Shown: in pieces, positions 7,434-7,560 of the stretch
Numbering within the stretch: the stretch's first letter is position 1
How the letters are laid out: each line of letters starts with the position of its first letter
DNA from: Acidobacteriota bacterium
GTDB lineage: Bacteria > Acidobacteriota > Vicinamibacteria > Vicinamibacterales > Vicinamibacteraceae
Direction of reading: 5' to 3'
Length of the DNA stretch: 7,560 nucleotides
NCBI GenBank assembly: GCA_023429845.1
Contig: JAEZCY010000237.1
Location: forward strand, 1-7,560
Translations under genes and position numbers: made by a program
Notes under the pieces: generated by a model
Told to the model about the DNA's origin: nothing
What the model saw: only the letters and a program-made list of their open reading frames with translations
The model's database searches: none

Positions 7434-7560
7434 TCCACGACCGCAAGCGGCCGTCCGGCTTCCACGGACATGCCCTCCTGGACCAGCACCTCACGGACGA
7501 TGCCGGCGCGACCCGCCGCGAGCGCGTTCTCCATCTTCATCGCTTCGATGACCACCACCG
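7430..7560 (-). CDS. Biotin carboxyl carrier protein or domain, C-terminal part (5' end outside window)
   Basis: On the minus strand the last 42 codons of a gene run from the right edge to a TGA at 7432-7430. The frame reads VVVIEAMKMENALAAG and continues through GIVREVLVQEGMSVEAG to PLAVVE. Seen: the biotinyl-domain motif E-A-M-K-M-E-N, with the lysine to be biotinylated at 7535-7537, 34 residues before the C-terminus; about 35 is usual for this family. The second half (G-x-V-x-x-[VI]-L-V-x-x-G-x-x-V-x-x-G-x-x-L) is the matching hammerhead repeat. MKM marks biotin, whereas lipoyl domains normally have DKA/DKV. The domain carries carboxybiotin between the carboxylase and transferase subunits of an acyl-CoA or related carboxylase in the cytoplasm. 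Whether this is a small stand-alone carrier or the end of a large biotin carboxylase alpha subunit depends on sequence outside the window. Its stop overlaps the annotated tamB start as GTGA, so the two are very likely cotranscribed. Confidence 0.9.
   Translation of the reverse strand, partial: VVVIEAMKMENALAAGRAGIVREVLVQEGMSVEAGRPLAVVE
7433..7438 (-). promoter_or_regulatory. Ribosome-binding site that bears on the tamB start
   Basis: The minus strand reads GTGGAG here, inside the last two sense codons of the biotin-carrier gene. Its GGAG core ends five bases before the GTG at 7427-7425, which is good spacing. It abuts (and so cannot serve) the GTG at 7433-7431 that overlaps the carrier stop. 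The second GTG, two codons later, may therefore be the true tamB start. The protein changes by only two residues, and coupling to the upstream gene holds either way. Confidence 0.45.

Noticed and set aside
6520..7494. A 324-codon minus-strand frame overlapping the tamB start and the biotin-carrier end
   Set aside because: It is an out-of-frame reading of tamB's 5' part, dominated by Arg and Ala, and it conflicts with the clear AMKM frame and the tamB anchor frame.
1..7560. tRNA, rRNA, riboswitch, CRISPR, insertion sequence or attachment-site signals
   Set aside because: Known coding sequence fills all but 21 bases. I saw no tRNA-like stems, spaced repeats, transposase motifs or terminal inverted repeats.

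Overview
The window is GC-rich (by eye roughly two thirds G+C), almost entirely coding, and comes from a diderm (Gram-negative-type) bacterium, since two of its four genes encode outer-membrane and periplasm-spanning envelope proteins. The composition, the many-POTRA Omp85 protein and the tight tamB-Omp85 pairing would fit an Acidobacteriota (Vicinamibacteria-like) or Myxococcota-like genome. That placement is inference; nothing in the window is a taxonomic marker.

Layout. (1) Positions 1-258, plus strand: the last 85 codons of a family 2 glycosyltransferase of the polyprenyl-phosphate sugar transferase type, cut by the left edge. (2) Positions 259-279: a 21-base pyrimidine-rich spacer between convergent genes. 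(3) Positions 280-3282, minus strand: a 1000-residue Omp85-superfamily (BamA/TamA) protein with a signal peptide, seven apparent POTRA repeats and a C-terminal 16-strand-type barrel. (4) Positions 3282-7433, minus strand: a 1383-residue TamB protein with an N-terminal membrane anchor, a long repetitive beta-rich body and the conserved TamB (DUF490) C-terminal domain. (5) Positions 7430-7560, minus strand: the last 42 codons of a biotin-carrier protein or domain with the biotinylation motif AMKM, cut by the right edge.

The three minus-strand genes read right to left (biotin carrier, tamB, Omp85) with no gaps. The carrier stop overlaps the annotated tamB start as GTGA, and the tamB stop overlaps the Omp85 start as TGATG. 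They therefore look like one transcript with coupled translation, whose promoter lies beyond the right edge. The last two genes form a recognisable translocation and assembly module: TamB is anchored in the inner membrane and spans the periplasm, and its partner sits in the outer membrane. The order tamB then tamA-like is the reverse of the E. coli tamAB operon. The carrier is a component of an acyl-CoA carboxylase, so the operon places a carboxylase subunit next to an envelope assembly / lipid-transport module. Whether this is functional or incidental cannot be decided here.

No RNA genes, mobile elements, CRISPR arrays or DNA-level repeats were seen. I found no wholly new system. The most unusual points are the seven-POTRA architecture, a roughly 100-residue periodic motif in TamB, and the biotin-carrier coupling.
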